This document shows positions 11,981 through 22,632 of a stretch of 64,000 nt of DNA, piece by piece. The position numbers and the translations under genes were made by a program. The notes beneath the pieces were generated by a model that did not search any database, had not been told where the DNA came from, and saw only the letters and a list, made by a program, of their open reading frames with translations. The stretch covers positions 868,001 to 932,000 of the forward strand of contig OY744463.1 of NCBI GenBank assembly GCA_963556145.1. Reading direction: 5' to 3'. Origin of the DNA: Hygrocybe punicea (lineage: Eukaryota > Basidiomycota > Agaricomycetes > Agaricales > Hygrophoraceae). The stretch's first letter is position 1. Every line of letters starts with the position of its first letter.

Positions 11981-12177
11981 GAGACATTTGGTTCCCTGCC
12001 ACTACTTATTTGCCTACTCCCCCCTTTACTCCATTTAACAGTAGTGAGAAGTTTGTACCTTTAGTCTCTAACTCCCCTACTCTGTCCTTTGATGATTTAT
12101 ATGGTGATTTAAAATATTCTCCTAAGTCTCCCATATTTGAGAAAAATTTGCCAGATTTAAATAATTACTATTTATAG
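11976..12177 (+). pseudogene. Out-of-frame C-terminal continuation of the protease gene
   Basis: Directly after the stop at 11980 another frame reads VGDIWFPATTYLPTPPF and then LSFDDLYGDLKYSPKSP, with composition like the preceding tail, to a stop at 12175-12177. A small frameshift near 11975, or a missed intron, probably separated it from the main frame. Confidence 0.5.
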
Positions 12178-12480
12178 GCTTGTTCTAAATGGCTCCCCGG
12201 GGAGCCATTAAAAATTTCCTTATATAGGGGGGGAAGCCAGGGGCAAATGGCTCCCCATATTATACAATTGCGCTGTGAATCTCAGTATTTTTAATCAAGA
12301 TTAACTTAGATACACGATTCGAGCCTAGCCAATTACGTTGGCTGCGTGATTTGAATAGAACTATATTCGGCTCGACAACTTCCTCTACTAGGCAAAAGCC
12401 TCCTTCTACTGTAGGGATGGCTTCGGGATTGAACGACGGTACGTGGCATTGGATGGGTATACTAAAGGGTCAGGCTAGGT
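12178..12480. other. Intergenic, no gene seen
   Basis: Contains a short self-complementary GGCTCCCCGGGGAGCC near 12190 and repeats of ATGGCTCCCC. No coding signal and no LTR match to the 5' side was found. Confidence 0.5.
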
Positions 12481-13320
12481 GAAAAAAGGGGCTGAAGGTA
12501 TAGTGACGTGGCAAAACGAGGGGTCCAAACGGCGCTGGTGGACGTTTGAACACGGCAGAGGGGACTTGTTCTGGGGGACGAAGGGGAACAGGAGGCTCTG
12601 GGTGCTGAACAAGGGTTGCGGGGGGCGGGTTGTCCGAACGCTGTGGCTGGGAATAGTGGAAAATGTGGGCCGCACAATGGTGACATGATGGGGCGTCTGA
12701 ACACAGCGGCAGGGGCTCGTTTGGGGAGACGAGGGGGAACGGGGGCTCGGGTGGAACATGGGAGCATGGGGTCGAATAGAGGTGCTTAGGTCGGGGATGG
12801 CGAATGCTGTGGGGCTGGGAATAGTGAAAAATGTGGGCCGCGCAATGGCGACATGATGGGGCATCTGAACACAGCGGCAGGGGCTCGTTTGGGGAGGCGA
12901 GGGGGAACAGGGGCTCAGGTGGAACGTGGGAGCATGGGATTGAATAGAGGTGCTTGGGTTGAACGCTGTGGGGCTGGGAATAGTGAAAAATGTGGGCCAC
13001 GCAATGGCGACATGATGGGGCATCTGAACACAGCGGCAGGGGCTCGTTTGGGGAGACGAGGGGGAACGGGGGCTCGGGTGGAACGCGGGAGCATGGGATC
13101 GAATAGAGGTGCTTGGGTCGAACGCTGTGGGGCTGGGAATGGTGAAAAATGTGGGCCGCGCAATGGTGACATGATGGGGCGTTTGATCACAGCGGCGGGT
13201 GATCGTTTGGGGAGACGAAGGGGAACGGGGGCTCTAGAGAGTGGAACATGGGAGCGTGGCGTCGAATAGAGGTGTGTGGGGTCGGGGATGGCGAAATACG
13301 GGGGTTGCACTATGGTGATA
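12480..13320. repeat. ~160-bp minisatellite array
   Basis: AAATGTGGGC recurs at about 12660, 12829, 12988 and 13147 (spacing ~168, 159, 159), with degenerate units on both sides up to about 13500. Each unit has GACATGATGGGGC, ACAGCGGCAGGGGCTCGT, GGAGACGAGGGGGAACGGG and GCTGTGGGGCTGGGAATAGTG. Spacings divisible by three keep several frames open (for example minus-strand 12475-13023), but the Pro/His/Cys-rich translations look like repeat by-products. Confidence 0.85.
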
Positions 13321-13943
13321 TGGCACGTCGCGCTGGAGCTCTATAAACAACATAGAGGGGCTTCGTTTAGGACGACAAAGGGGAACAGAGGGTCCTGAAG
13401 TGGTGAACGAGGGTCTGCAAGGTTGATCGCAGGTGTGTGAGGTCGGGGATGGTCTAGGCGGGGCTGCAAGGTGGTGACGCGGCAAGTTCGCGGGTGTTCC
13501 ACAAGGAGGCAGGGACAATTTGTTTGGCGCCACGAGCGAGAATGGAGGTTGAACGGTGTTGTGGGGGGTCGACTGAATGAGCTTGAGGCCGGGAATGAGG
13601 AAAAATGGGTGGACTTCAAGCATGCAAGTGATGTAATCTGAGATGCGAGTCATCAACGCATCAACCACAAACTGCGAATGCGAAACAAGGACATACATAC
13701 CTTTGAGTAAATTTTGATCATGTTGCGAAGATGAGACGTGAGGACACCAGCGAGATGAAAGAGATTGCGAGCGCAGGGTAAGGCACTCCAAGGAATTTTC
13801 CAAGACACCTCAGGCATTCGCACGAGTCAAAGTTTAGGCAAGTTGAATTGCCCACTTTATTGTACACTACTCGATGACTTTGTTATACAGGAGAACTCAT
13901 TGTTCATCGTTTGTTGTACATTAAAACCTCAGCCACGGCACAA
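13321..13943. other. Degenerate repeat tail and MULE flank
   Basis: The first ~200 bp continue the minisatellite in decayed form. The rest is unique sequence. A minus-strand frame (13234-13803) has some protein-like sequence near its start but no recognisable domain, and its second half is repeat. I see no confident gene. Confidence 0.4.
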
Positions 13944-16900
13944 CTATTTGTTCCTGGAACACGTAGTGGCATAATGCCCATGTTCACCGCACTTTCCACA
14001 CTTACGACGACCGGGGCCATCGCCATCGTCATTATTAAACTTCACCCGTTTGCCTGGCCATTCTCCTTCAATCGCCAAGGCGAGTCTCTTCTTGCGAGGG
14101 CGACCTTTGGTGCGAATAGGTCGAGGAGGTAGGATGGAGGGGCCTGCATCTGCGTCGCGCCGCGCACTGTCCATTACAAGTCAGTCATACACAAACACGA
14201 ATGCAACCATAAAGCTTACATCATTGCATCAATATCAGCATTCAGGCTCTTCAGCTCAGCCTCAGTGTGGACATGTCGAAGAACGTCTTGGAACTTGGTA
14301 ATGGCCTGGTGATGGATAACTTTTGCTGGTAAAGTTTGAGTGGTGGGTGGAGGCGAAGAGCGCCTTTGAAAGGGAGATAAATGAATAGGGATCAGTGGAG
14401 TTGTTGTCGGGTCATTCCCTGATTTGTTGCATCCAATTCTCACAACATCAGTTATTGCAATGTCAAGACTTGGTTCTGTGAGCCACCTAGTTGGTAGCTA
14501 AGCACTGTTGCGCCATGAGAGGACACAAATGGCATACCTTCGATTGAAGAGACCTAAATGGAATTGCGCTGGTGATTGCAGTCTTCGGAGTACGGCGTAG
14601 AAGTGCCGACAGGGTATCCCTAAATTTGTACCCATCATACAGTCACAAACGGGGTGACTGGTATCAAGTAGAGCCAGGTAATGAGTAGCATGCGTGGCGT
14701 AGTGTTTGATCTCGAAAAATGTTGCGCAGGTCCTACCACCACTCACAACCAACTGAAGGAGGTATTGTGCTGAAATACGGATTGTATCTTCCGAAAAGTT
14801 GTCGAGAAGACTCTGAAGGTAAATTTGAGTTAGCTAATGTCCCTGGCAAGTTGGAGCAAAATTTAAGAACCTCTGATGCCGTGATGACTCTGTCAGCTTC
14901 ATCAGCAGGAACGGCGCTATGCTGTATTTCATGGGAAGCCAAAAAGTCAGCCTATGAGACGTCAGCTTGGAACGCACATTTGACGGATTAGGTCCTTACC
15001 CAGTTGTCTGATCCTTGTGGAAGGCTGGAACACTCTGCGGTGTAGAATACAAATGATTCCATCTGCTCGTATGATTTCTGTACAGCATATGGAACGCAGT
15101 GAGAGTGAAGAAGTTGAAGGGGTTCAGCAAAAAGAATATCAGTTTGAGTTGGGTGCCGTAAACGTGCCGTCTGAGGAATTCTTCTCAGCTGGTGCTACAA
15201 ATCAAAATGGAAGAGCATACTTGCCTGTCGAATATGAAGGGCTTCAAGATCGTGCTGGGCTTGGGAACGCTGAATTAAGTTCATTGAGAGTTGGTAAGCA
15301 GATGTCTTCGAATCACCAAGCAGCTTATTGACACGGTTCTCCCCTTCTACATGGCCAGACGTGCAGACACCGCAAGTATAGCGTGTCGCGACAAAAGTCC
15401 ATGCCCAGCGTTTACGATCTGGCCAAAGCTCTCCATCAAGGTAAGGTTGCGCAGCAGGAAATTTTGCAAGGAGTCCAGCCCAGGCTTCTTCGAGGGCTGC
15501 AGGAGAAATGGAATAATAGACGCTCCAGAATGCTTCTCGAAAGGATTGCATCAAGGGTCCAAGGATTGGCACCAACTTCTTGACGACATTACCATCGAGG
15601 TGGTTGAGGCAACGACCATGAAACGAGATCTCTGATTCGGGCCGTCTAGAAACTGCCAAGTCGAGTCCAGTATCCGCATCTGAAAAGAAAACACGCTCCA
15701 AACACGTCGGGAGTACTGCAAATAGGCAGTCCAGTGCCCATTGATGCTCGTTTGCCGTCTCACTAGTATGGAGTGAATAGGCAATATTGCGAGATGCGAA
15801 GAACTGGTCAATGACCACGAAAACATTTAAAGGGAGTCCATACTGGTTTCAAAGCATAGCGATGTCATTAATGATGACATCGTTGAATCGTTGAGCGATG
15901 GAAACTTGGCCCGGAGACATCCAAAATAAGCGCTGGAACTGGCGAGTGGTTTGGTCGACTTGGACGTGGAAGATCCATCGGTGATCGGCATTCTTTAACT
16001 CGGTAAGCTTCTCGACAAGCGCGACAAAATCCCCGCCCGAATTTTGCATAGAATGGCATGCCTCTCGCCGTACATCATCAAGGAGATTTGACACTTGGCG
16101 CAGTGTGAGTGGGTGGTCAGGGAATTGAGCCGACAATAAAGTATGAATTTCACCCCTCCCCAAGGATTTGATGGGCGCGAGGTCATGAACTAAGTCCTTC
16201 TGTCGCTGGGACAGTGGGTTATATTCAGGGAGATGATCGTCATGAACAGCGGGGTGGTTGTGGACAAGGTTGAGGGATGAGAAGTAATAAGAGCCTCCTG
16301 GTGAAATCCACACATTGACACGACTAAGGCATGAACAGCGCTTAGTTTTACCACGACGAAAATCTGCGGGATCAATGTCCCTGGCATGCTTTAAAATGCG
16401 CTGCGAGGAGCTAGAGCAACGAAGCCGAAGACATTTGACTCTGCCTGCAGAAAAATAAGCAAATTCCAAAAAAAAAAAAATGAGAGTGATTCCTACCATC
16501 TTTATTATGCTCGCTTTCACCTTTCTTCCATTCATATCCCCGACGGTGTTCATATTCATACACGAAATGAACAGCCTCCTCCAAAGTATTGAAGATCATG
16601 CCTACTTGTGGGCACTGTGGGTCCAGTGGGGCATTTACGGACTTTGTTGGTGAACCACTCAGCGCTCGTGGTACCGTTGGACCAAATTTAGCTGTGCGAG
16701 GAGTAGGTGTACTGTCTGCAGCATCTGATTCAGAGTCGGTTTCTGGATCAGTGATGTCGCGATCAAAGGCAGAATCAGCAATAGCCACGGCAGGCTGCAT
16801 GTGACGTGCACTCGGTGCAAGATTGTTGGTGCCTTCGTCTGTCAGATCCGCATGGGGGAAGCCAATGGAGGACTGAAGCTAAATTAAATTTCAGCCACTT

Positions 16901-17004
16901 TGTCTCGTCAATAAATGATAGCTTACTTTAGCTAATGAGCGAATCGCCATCAGGTGATGGAGCAGAAGTTCTCGTAACCAATGATGACGAAATGTCGACG
17001 CCAT
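13944..17004 (-). pseudogene. MULE (Mutator-like) transposase, seven exons, two nonsense codons
   Basis: Proposed exons: 17004-16927, 16878-16497, 16444-15000, 14951-14871, 14812-14538, 14486-14220 and 14166-13944. Introns are 48-58 bp with GT-AG ends and the total is 2751 nt (917 codons), in frame throughout. Domains in order: FAR1/WRKY-GCM1-type zinc region (NTLEEAVHFVYEYEHRRGY, then a Cys pair and HNH); MULE transposase core (NVFVVIDQFFASRN, VFFSDADTGLDLAV, a CLNHLDGN block, HVEGENRVNKLLG); SWIM zinc finger (CDCMMGTNLGIPCRHFYAV); AT-hook-like GRPRKKRL; and a CX2CX4HX4C knuckle (CGKCGEHGHYATTC). In-frame stops are TGA at 15849-15851 and TAG at 15195-15197, consistent with CGA and CAG changed by C-to-T. 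FAR1-SWIM MULEs excise and insert DNA; this copy should be dead but recent. Terminal inverted repeats were not identified. Confidence 0.9.
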
Positions 17005-17058
17005 TTCGAGGGACCAAGGCATCACGTTTGGGTCAGCAAAAGCTTGAATGACGCTCAA

Positions 17059-17349
17059 TGTTACGGATCGCTTCTGCAGCGGGCTCCGGCAACAATCAAC
17101 TTAACAGGGGGGCGGTTTCCAGAGGAGAGAACAGCAGTTACATTGATAGATAACACTGCTACAAGGGGGGGGGTTCATGGTCTAATGTCATTGCGAGCCG
17201 TGGGGGTTACCCAAGATAAGGGGGTCTGCCCCAAGAACCAGACTAAACGTAAGGAAAGGAAAAGAAGAAAAAGTCCGAACCAACAACAAGAACAGTACAT
17301 ATAGTGGCTGGTCTTGAGGGGAGGTAAATAGGAATACAACCATGAAGCC
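17059..17349 (+). repeat. Left terminal repeat of the compound element
   Basis: About 290 bp, imperfectly inverted relative to 33541-33832. Landmarks are GGGCTCCGGCAACAATCAAC, GTCATTGCGAGCCGTGGGGG and CAAGAACCAGACTAAACG. It ends 55 bp from the MULE start codon. Confidence 0.8.
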
Positions 17350-17453
17350 ACAACTGAGTTACAAGGGTTACAAAGGAAACATATTCGGGTTCGTCCAATT
17401 GTTTTTTGTCATTGTGGATATTCAGAGATCATTGTTATTTCGTTATTAAGTCG

Positions 17454-17865
17454 TCAAGGGTGTCGGGTTGAAAGGAGGTAAAGGTTGTCGGGGTCCAGGT
17501 GTTCATTCAGGGTTTTCGGTTTGAAGAGAATTAGGTGGTCGGCATTTTTGGGATGAGGAAGTTCTTCGTCCAAAATGTATTGGAGACGCTGGAGGAGGAA
17601 TTGGCTTCGACGATTTCTTTGCTCAGTGATCCGTAGACCACCCAGGAGACGGTGTAATTCGTCAAGGACCGGTGTCACGGATTGTGGAAGGAAGACGAGG
17701 TGAGGAATGCGAGGATCGTTCCAGCTGATGTAGTCGACCCAGTCGTCAGGTCGGTTGAGGGGGAACCAGGCAAGATCACACTGCCACCAGCGACGGGCAG
17801 GCCACGGGTAGGGATGGCCTGGAGGGCAGAGGTTGGCCAGGGTGACGACAAGTGGGTGGTTTAAA
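17454..17865 (-). CDS. Unknown conserved protein family, paralogue 1 (fragment)
   Basis: Reading from ~17865 down, the frame gives DDWVDYISWNDPRIPHLV, then VLDELHRLLGGLR, TEQRNRRSQFLLQRLQ, and ends in NADHLILFKPKTLNEHL before a stop at 17454. The same order of blocks appears in 21225-21701. In the shared block, the base differences I checked fall at third codon positions (Val, Tyr, Ser, Arg codons), which suggests past selection on a real protein. I do not recognise the family. The 5' end is lost in the repeat mosaic. Confidence 0.5.
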
Positions 17866-18315
17866 GAACGGTGTGCATGGTCGAGTTTCTTTTTCTGGGA
17901 TTGGGGAAGAAGTGGAGAGCGGCGACGTGACTGGGTTTGGAGCGAGACAAGCTTTCACTGTTGCTTACAGCTAAGACAACACTGCTAAGAAGGGGGGGTC
18001 AAGGTCTAATGTCATTGCGAGCCGTGGGGGTTACCCAAAACAAGATGAGTCTGCCCCAAGAACCAGACTAAACGTAAGGAAAGGAAAAGAAGTTTTCCAT
18101 CTTCGGTAATTACCATGCCTCGTTGTCAGCATCGTGTCGGAGTTTCCATTGATCGGTCCATGTACCAGGGTCTTGGTTGCCTCGTGGATTCGTATGTATG
18201 ATCGGGGATCAAAGTTCTAGAAAAAGAGGGTGTGTAGCGGGATATCACCTGATATGCCGATCCGCGCTTCTTCTAGAACAATCCAGACCGACCATGGACA
18301 CATCCCCACGTTACC

Positions 18316-18567
18316 TTGCTGTACCCGAATAGTCCAGCATCCTCGACACCGTCCCCACCGTCGACATCGACAATGAGTCTCGACGTACCCTTTATCTTCG
18401 ATGATCTGGACAATGAGCTATATTTTGGTGCAGTGAACATTTGCGGTGAAGAACATCCGACTCCCCCCATTGATGACTTTGATGCGTACATGGACAGTCT
18501 CACTGATCTCCCGACACCCCCTCGAAAAGTAACCCACCGACTGCATATAGAGATGGATGATGAATAA
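18316..18567 (+). CDS. Duplicate of the MSLDVPFIFDD reading frame, truncated
   Basis: Reads MSLDVPFIFDDLDNELYF and continues to HIEMDDE, then a stop. It is an inverted copy of the start of the longer frame at 20737-21228 and breaks off where the repeat unit ends. Upstream, 18277-18330 resembles the start of the 32363 frame (MDTS against MDIS), so parts of different frames are joined here. No known domain. Confidence 0.35.
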   Translation: MLYPNSPASSTPSPPSTSTMSLDVPFIFDDLDNELYFGAVNICGEEHPTPPIDDFDAYMDSLTDLPTPPRKVTHRLHIEMDDE

Positions 18568-19345
18568 CGTTTCCCAACTCCCCCGACATTCAACTTTCGA
18601 CATGAATGAACGAACCCCCTCCTCCCTTCCGAATCTCTCCCTCGTCCTCTCCTACACCCTCTTCCTCCTCTCCTCCTCCCGACTTTATTCCTCCCTCAAC
18701 CCTGACCCCACACGAATGGACGAACGAACGATGCTAGCCTGTTACTGACGCAGACCTGAAATCTGTTGATGTACACTAGCCACCCGGACCCCGAATGATT
18801 GTTGAATACTCCGAATGGTCAACCTCAAGACTGCCGCCCTGCGAATTATTCATGGTTTATCCATAATAATTGCTCAAGCCCAATCCTGGAACCTGGATCG
18901 AAATAAACCCCTGACTAACGTCACCACTGTCATTCTGCTACCTTGATATGATAATTACGACATGAAATGATGCAATGGACAAGACTTGTCATTACCCCAG
19001 ATGCAGAAGGACACTGCTAGACAAACCAATCGCTGGAAGTATCCCACCTTCATGATTCAAATATGTTTTGGTTGAACCAGACATATTACGACTCCCTCTC
19101 CCTGGACGAACTGAAAATCAACGAACCCTTCAAGCCGCCTTCCTATTCTTCCTTCAACCTCCTCCCTCCCATCTCCTCACCAAATGCAGAAAGCCCAGAG
19201 AAAGCCAGTATGCATATGAAGCCCTGATTCCTGAAATGACCTGTACATGTGACAAAGAGAAGTGGTTGATCTTAGTAGTCTGTTGGAACAGATGAAAGGG
19301 GACCCTCTTTGTTTGACATGGATGAATGAACGACCAAGACTCATC
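18560..19345. repeat. Inverted repeat arm within the compound element
   Basis: Largely the reverse complement of 21895-22632, with many small differences and short indels. Landmarks: CCCGAATGATTGTTGAATAC, AAACCCCTGACTAACGTC, and a frame containing YYDSLSLDELK on both arms. The two copies have diverged more than the foldback arms further right, so this duplication is older. Confidence 0.65.
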
Positions 19346-19499
19346 TTGTTTTGGGTAACCCCCACGGCTCGCAATGACATTAGACCTTGACCCCCCCTTC
19401 TTAGCAGTGTTGTCTTAGCTGTAAGCAACAGTGAAAGCTGCTGTTCTCCCCTCTGGAAGCCGATCCCCTGTTAAGTTGATTGTTGCCGGAGCCCGCTGC

Positions 19500-20730
19500 A
19501 GAAGCAAAGACAAAGGACAAAATGAAATAAAAAAGGAAGGTGGCAGTGTAGAATCGTCATGGTAGGTATTGGAATGGGCATCGGGGTCGGAAGCGGAGTT
19601 GGAAATGTAACAATACCCCCGGAACAAGGGGAATCGTCCCGATTAACCGGAAGAACAAAGAACAAGGAAAATAAAGGACAAGGAAAAAAATTACAAGGAA
19701 AGAACAGACAGTTTAACGACATGATCAAGGTCGGCAAGAAATCAAAGACAAGATGAAGGAAAAAATGTCAGTCCAAAGGTCATTAAATCATGAATCATGA
19801 AGACGTTACTGAGTTACAAGGGTTAAAAAGAAATATATTCGGGTTCGTCCAATTGTCTTTCTTTGTCATTTTTTGTCATTGTGGATAATCATGGGTCGTT
19901 GGTATGTCGTCATTAAGTCATAAAGAATGTCGGGGTCGCGGGTTCGAAAGGAGGTAAAGGTTGTCGGGTTCAAGGTATCCAGTCAGGGTGGTCGGTTTGA
20001 AGAGAATTAGGTGGTCGGCATTTTTGGGATGAGGGAGTTCTGGGTGTCAGAGAGTTCTGGGTGTCAGAAGTTTATAGTCATTACGGACATTCGAATGAAC
20101 ATAGATTTATATCGTTTCAGATATCGGTGTTGTTGACTGATCGTGGATTTCCTACACTCAAATGGTGTGCGAGATTTCTTCATATTCCATGAATGCAACA
20201 GGGATTGGTGTCGGTCAGAAGATGTTTGGGAATTCGGGATAAGGAAGGTGAAAGAGTTGCCAGTTCCAAGTTGTACATTGGCAAAGGATTTCGGATGGGG
20301 ATTCATTCTTCACTGTTTCTTTTTCTGGTGCATTTACTGCCATACTGGTCAGCAGCACATCGGGTTCCTTTCCACATGGGATTGGAGGTCATTGGTTTGA
20401 TAACCAGTATCCTTCTGGTTCAGTTCTGGTGTCCATAAACATCAAGGTTCATTCTACGGCTTATAGCGATCATGCATGCGTCTGGAGGTTATAGATTTTA
20501 TATCGTTTCGGATATTCATCTCTTACTTATATAGCTGGTGAGAGAACCTGCTGCTTCATCTCTTATTTGTATAGCTGGTGAGAGAACCTGCTACATGTTT
20601 CTCTATGGTCATGTTCCATCTGTCCATTCCATTTCTGTTTCTTCTCTTCTGTTTCTGGGTATTCTGTTTCTTCTTCTGGGTGTTTTCGTTGGTGTAAATA
20701 ATGTCGAGGTCGTTTACATACAAGGGAAAG
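19500..20730. other. Repeat mosaic between the inverted arms
   Basis: 19505-19720 copies part of the foldback arm and loop found at 31975-32160. 19805-20045 is a direct copy of 17350-17560. 20046-20730 is not repeated elsewhere in the window, except for a short local duplication (CTTATNTAGCTGGTGAGAG near 20525 and 20565). No convincing gene. Confidence 0.5.
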
Positions 20731-20736
20731 TCCATT

Positions 20737-21228
20737 TTACGAATCATACATGACGGGGGTGTATCCTTTCACAAACAACATCAATCTCCAATCCAATCCA
20801 TGGATGTCATTCTCCTTCCCCTTCACCATACGCACATGCATTGCACGAAATAAGGCATGACGATGATAATCGGGTTCTTTGGTCCCATGTCTCGAGCGTT
20901 TGTTCTGCATGTTATGGCCGTCAGAACGGTGTGCACGGTCGAGTTTCTTTTTCTGGGATTGGGGAAGAAGTGGAGAGCGGCGACGTGACTGGGTTTGGAG
21001 CGAGACAAGAGGTGGAGAATACAACCATGCTCGGTATTCATCATCCATCTCTATATGCAGTCGGTGGGTTACTTTTCGAGGGGGTGTCGGGAGATCAGTG
21101 AGACTGTCCATGTACGCATCAAAGTCATCAATGGGGGGAGTCGGATGTTCTTCACCGCAAATGTTCACTGCACCAAAATATAGCTCATTGTCCAGATCAT
21201 CGAAGATAAAGGGTACGTCGAGACTCAT
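20737..21228 (-). CDS. Unknown 163-residue frame (MSLDVPFIFDD protein)
   Basis: Starts at ATG 21228. The N-terminal half is acidic (FIFDDLDNELYF, DDFDAYMDSLTDLPTPP); the C-terminal half is basic (SRRRSPLLPQSQKKKLDR). It has no recognised domain or signal peptide. It lies just downstream of the paralogue-2 frame (21225-21701) on the same strand, so the two could be exons of one gene. A truncated inverted copy sits at 18316-18567. Confidence 0.4.
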   Translation of the reverse strand: MSLDVPFIFDDLDNELYFGAVNICGEEHPTPPIDDFDAYMDSLTDLPTPPRKVTHRLHIEMDDEYRAWLYSPPLVSLQTQSRRRSPLLPQSQKKKLDRAHRSDGHNMQNKRSRHGTKEPDYHRHALFRAMHVRMVKGKENDIHGLDWRLMLFVKGYTPVMYDS

Positions 21229-21701
21229 TGTCGATGTCGACGGTGGGGACGGTGTCGAGGATGCTGGACGATACGTGTGTCACGATGATTCTGGGGTATG
21301 GGTGCAAGATGAGGAGCGGGGATCCGAACAACAAGTCGATGGAATGGTACGTCAAAATCGAGGAGAACTTGTAATTCGTGGATGAGGGTCTGAATGCGAC
21401 GATTTCTTTGTGCGGTAGGCCGTAGACGGTTGCGAAGTCGATGTAGTTCCCGTAAGATAGGACCGAGGAAAATATCGTGGATGGTGACCAGGTGGGGGAT
21501 ACGAGGATCGTTCCAACTGATATAGTCAACCCAGTCGTCAGGACGGTCGAGCAAACACCAAACGTAGGGGTCACTCCAGGACCGGCAGTCAGGCCATGGG
21601 TAGGGATGGTCTGGAGGGCAGAGGTTGGCCAGGGTGACGACAGGTGGGTGGTTTAAAGAAGTTTTCCGTCTTCGGTAATTACCATGCCTCGTTGTCAGCA
21701 T
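21225..21701 (-). CDS. Unknown conserved protein family, paralogue 2
   Basis: Frame with PPVVTLANLCPPDHPYPWPD, DDWVDYISWNDPRIPHLV, ILRELHRLRNRLRPTAQRNR and LIHELQVLLDFDVPF. It matches paralogue 1 (17454-17865) block for block while differing at synonymous sites. The helical Leu/Arg-rich segment could be a coiled coil. The last ~45 residues (Pro/His/Arg-rich) look like read-through into non-coding sequence, so a splice site after VPF is likely. Function unknown; no known transposase motif. Confidence 0.5.
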   Translation of the reverse strand: MLTTRHGNYRRRKTSLNHPPVVTLANLCPPDHPYPWPDCRSWSDPYVWCLLDRPDDWVDYISWNDPRIPHLVTIHDIFLGPILRELHRLRNRLRPTAQRNRRIQTLIHELQVLLDFDVPFHRLVVRIPAPHLAPIPQNHRDTRIVQHPRHRPHRRHRQ

Positions 21702-21894
21702 CGTGTCGGAGTTTCCAGTGATCGGTCCATGTACCAGGGTTTTGGTTGCCTCGTGGATTCGTATGTATGATCGGGGATCAAACTTCTAGAAAAGAGGGTG
21801 TGTAGCGGGATATCACCTGATATGCCGATCCGCGCTATCCAAATCGGTAAGGAGTGGCGTTTCGTATGTGTTCCGTTCATGACAATCATTATAG

Positions 21895-22632
21895 TCTTGG
21901 TTATTTGTTCATCCATGTCAAACAAAGAGGGTCCCCTTTCATCTGTTCCAACAGACTACTAAGATCAACCACTTCTCTTTGTTACAACATGTACAGGTCA
22001 TCACAGGATTCGGGGTTTCGTATGCGTACTGGCTTTCTCTGGGCTTTCTGCATTTGGTGGGAGATGGGAGGGAGGAGGTGGAAGGAAGGGTAGGAAGGCG
22101 GCTTGAAGGGTTCGGTGATTTTCAGTTCGTCCAGGGAGAGGGAGTCATAATATGTCTGGTACAACCAAAACATATTTGATTCATGAAGGTGGGATACCTA
22201 AGGCGATTGGTTTGTCTAGCAGTATCCTTCTGCATCTGGGGCAATGACAAGTCTTGTCCATTGCGTCATTTCATGTCGTAATTATCGTATTGAAGTAGCG
22301 GAATGACAGTGGTGACGTTAGCCAGGGGTTTATTTCGATTCGGGTTCCAGGATTGGGCTTGAGCAATTATTATGGATCAACCATAAATAATTTGCAGGGC
22401 GGCAGTCTTGAGGTTGACCATTCGGAGTATTCAACAATCATTCGGGGTCCGGGTGACTAGTGTACATCAACAGATTTCAGGTCTGTTTCAGTAGCAGGCT
22501 AGCATCGTTCGTTCGTCCATTCGTGTGGGGTCAGGGTTGAGGGATGGATAAAGTCGGGAGGAGAAAGAGAGGAAGAGGGTGTAGGGGAGGACGAGGGAGA
22601 GATTCGGGAGAGAGGAGGGGGTTCGTTCGTTC
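21895..22632. repeat. Inverted repeat partner of 18560-19345
   Basis: Runs antiparallel to 18560-19345 and ends at the junction with the foldback arm at 22633, where GTTCGTTCGTTC meets AGAGGGGAGAACAGC. Confidence 0.65.

Noticed and set aside
12475..13023. Long minus-strand frames over the minisatellite as a repetitive protein gene
   Set aside because: Several frames are open simultaneously because the unit length is a multiple of three; composition is Pro/His/Cys low complexity with no start context or domain.
15195..15220. A 26-bp intron in the MULE gene to avoid the TAG stop
   Set aside because: The sequence after the TAG continues in the same frame with family-like residues, and removing 26 bp would shift the frame, so a nonsense codon is the better reading.
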